A DNA stretch of 27,898 bases from Bradymonadales bacterium (GTDB lineage Bacteria; Myxococcota; Bradymonadia; REDH01), in NCBI GenBank assembly GCA_947483645.1, contig CANKLS010000014.1, positions 1 through 27,898 of the forward strand, written 5' to 3'. Of the stretch, positions 26,571 through 27,898 are shown piece after piece. The notes below the pieces were generated by a model, which was not told the DNA's origin, searched no databases, and saw only the letters and a program-made list of their open reading frames with translations. The position numbers and the translations under genes were made by a program. The stretch's first letter is position 1, and each line of letters opens with the position of its first letter.

Positions 26571-27898
26571 ATGCGGCTCTACCCTCTCGCCCTCCTCCTG
26601 CTCCCCTTCGCGCTGACGGGCTGTAGCCTGCTCCTCGACGTCGAGCCCGACTGCGACGCAGCGCGCGACTGCAACGGCTACCGCTGCAACGCGGAGCTGA
26701 CCGGCTGTTTCAACATCTGCGCCGCCGAGACCGACTGCACCGCGGGCTACGCCTGTGACGAGCCATCCCAGAGCTGCCGGCAGATTGCCGACCTCGAAGC
26801 GGAGCCCATCGCGCTCGCCGCCGTGCCAACCTGGGGTGAAGAGTTCGCTCTCGGTACCGGCGGTTCGCTTCTCTCCACCGAGTTCGGCCTCGTCGTGGGC
26901 GGAAGCGAAGGCCTCGGCCTGGCGCGCTTCTCCACCGCCGGCGCCCCGCTCCCCTCGTCGCTTGAGCCCGCACCCTTCGCCCTTGAGCGGCTTGCGCAGC
27001 CAAATCCTGCGGGCCCCCGCTTCCTCCCCGCCGTCGGCCGCGCGCTGCCCTCTTCGACTGCCGGCCTCTTTGACGCAGCGCTCCTCTTCGGCTGGGCCGA
27101 GCCCAGCGCCGACCGAAATCGCATCTTCGTCGCGCGCCGCACCATCGGAGAGGGCCAGGCCGTTGCGGCGCCCCGGCTGCTCCGCGACGCCAGCAGCCAG
27201 GCCTCGCTCTCGCAGATCAGCTTTGCCGCCGGCCCCGACCTCATCATGGCCCTCTGGAGAGAGCAGTCCGGCGTCTCCTCCGAGCTCCGTGCCATGCCGC
27301 TTGCGGCCGACAGCCTCACCCCCATCCTCAGCGCCGCCTCCCGCCTCACCGGCTCCAACGAGGTGGCCGCCAACCCCGTCGCGCTCCGCCTCGGCGAGCG
27401 CTGGGGCGCCCTCTACCTCTCCAGCGAGCTCGGCGTCCGCACCGTCCGCGTCATCGGCCTGGAGTCCGACGCCTCGCAGCTCGGCGAACTCGACCTGACC
27501 ACGCCCGTGCCGAACGCCGTCGAACTCGGGGACCTGGTCGCCACCGAGACCGCCTCCGGCGCCGCGGCCGCCTACAGCCAGCTCGAGGGCGGCCAGAAGG
27601 GGCTCCGCGGCCTGCTCCTTCCCGCAACTGCCGTCGCCGCGCTTGGCGACCCTGCCCAGATCGCTACCAGCGGCCCCACCTTCGCTGTCAGCGAAGGCAC
27701 CGCCAGTATCTCCAAGCCGGCCATCGCCTCGGTTGACGGCGAGGTCGCCGTTGCCTGGCTCAGCATCGGAGAAGATCGGGCGCGATCGCTCATGCTCCGC
27801 CGCTTCAATGGCGCCGGTGTGGCTCTCTCTCCCGCAGGCGTCGTGGTCTCAGACGCCGGTGGCACCGTCATCGACCTCAAGCTCGCAGCCACCGTCAA
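26571..27898 (+). CDS. Cys-rich lipoprotein, 3' end beyond the window
   Basis: From the ATG at 26571 the frame is open to the end of the window, giving 442 complete codons and no stop. The signal peptide MRLYPLALLLLPFALTGC has a textbook lipobox (LTGC, C18). Residues about 27-75 are Cys-rich with DC..G..C spacing (DCDAARDCNGYRC, ETDCTAGYAC), like the repeats in the other envelope proteins here. The remainder alternates short strand-like segments (ALLFGWAEPSADRNRIFVAR, DLIMALWREQSG, GEVAVAWLSIGEDRARSLML) that suggest a repeated beta-propeller-like body; this is inference. No ribosome-binding site is obvious upstream of the ATG, and the 77-bp gap from the barrel-like gene shows no terminator, so the two may be co-transcribed. 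Function unknown. Confidence 0.8.
   Translation, partial: MRLYPLALLLLPFALTGCSLLLDVEPDCDAARDCNGYRCNAELTGCFNICAAETDCTAGYACDEPSQSCRQIADLEAEPIALAAVPTWGEEFALGTGGSLLSTEFGLVVGGSEGLGLARFSTAGAPLPSSLEPAPFALERLAQPNPAGPRFLPAVGRALPSSTAGLFDAALLFGWAEPSADRNRIFVARRTIGEGQAVAAPRLLRDASSQASLSQISFAAGPDLIMALWREQSGVSSELRAMPLAADSLTPILSAASRLTGSNEVAANPVALRLGERWGALYLSSELGVRTVRVIGLESDASQLGELDLTTPVPNAVELGDLVATETASGAAAAYSQLEGGQKGLRGLLLPATAVAALGDPAQIATSGPTFAVSEGTASISKPAIASVDGEVAVAWLSIGEDRARSLMLRRFNGAGVALSPAGVVVSDAGGTVIDLKLAATV

Overview
The window is GC-rich, tightly packed bacterial chromosome with no mobile element, rRNA, tRNA or CRISPR array that I can see. Several markers point to Myxococcota or a close relative such as Bradymonadia: a MopE/DUF1565 glycine-rich surface protein, a MYXO-CTERM-like tripartite sorting signal (Gly-Cys, hydrophobic stretch, Arg cluster), many lipoproteins with short Cys-rich 'DC..G..C' repeats, a PEGA/TPR protein, a DUF4388 (PATAN) protein and a DUF1844 protein. 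This placement is inferred from gene content, not from a marker-gene tree.

Left part (1-8735). A probable Lgt C-terminus on the plus strand runs into a minus-strand operon. In transcription order that operon holds a HAD-IG purine 5'-nucleotidase, a Cys/Met-metabolism PLP enzyme and endonuclease IV (nfo), with 2-bp spacing and a 4-bp overlap. Divergent from it is a plus-strand run of housekeeping genes: an HtrA/DegP protease with two PDZ domains, DNA polymerase III delta' (holB), a RicT/YaaT-type PSP1 protein with a long repetitive Arg/Gly/Pro tail, and a TatD nuclease. The run ends at a perfect hairpin.

Middle part (8736-19614). A large minus-strand secreted Cys-rich, MopE, beta-helix, Gly-rich protein is divergent from a DUF1844 gene and a second HtrA-like protease, this one a lipoprotein with one PDZ. 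A membrane-anchored pseudokinase converges on the protease and overlaps it by 4 bp. It has a good promoter placed so that its mRNA would be leaderless. Then come glnE and a degenerate receiver-PATAN protein ending in an intrinsic terminator, followed by a branched-chain aminotransferase (ilvE).

Right part (19615-27898). This is a cell-envelope block. A 1523-residue ORF joins, without a stop, one secreted protein that ends in a MYXO-CTERM-like signal to a second one that begins with a textbook lipoprotein signal peptide. It looks like a two-protein polyprotein or a gene fusion. Upstream of it, a C9 homopolymer lies between a perfect -35 hexamer and a weak -10. A strong terminator follows the gene. 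Next are a PEGA/TPR membrane protein and a small beta-barrel-like protein, divergent around a perfect 13-bp inverted repeat, and last a Cys-rich lipoprotein cut by the window end.

The strongest candidates for something undescribed are the internal sorting-signal/signal-peptide junction at about 22.3-22.5 kb, the possible phase-variable promoter in front of that gene, and the leaderless pseudokinase.
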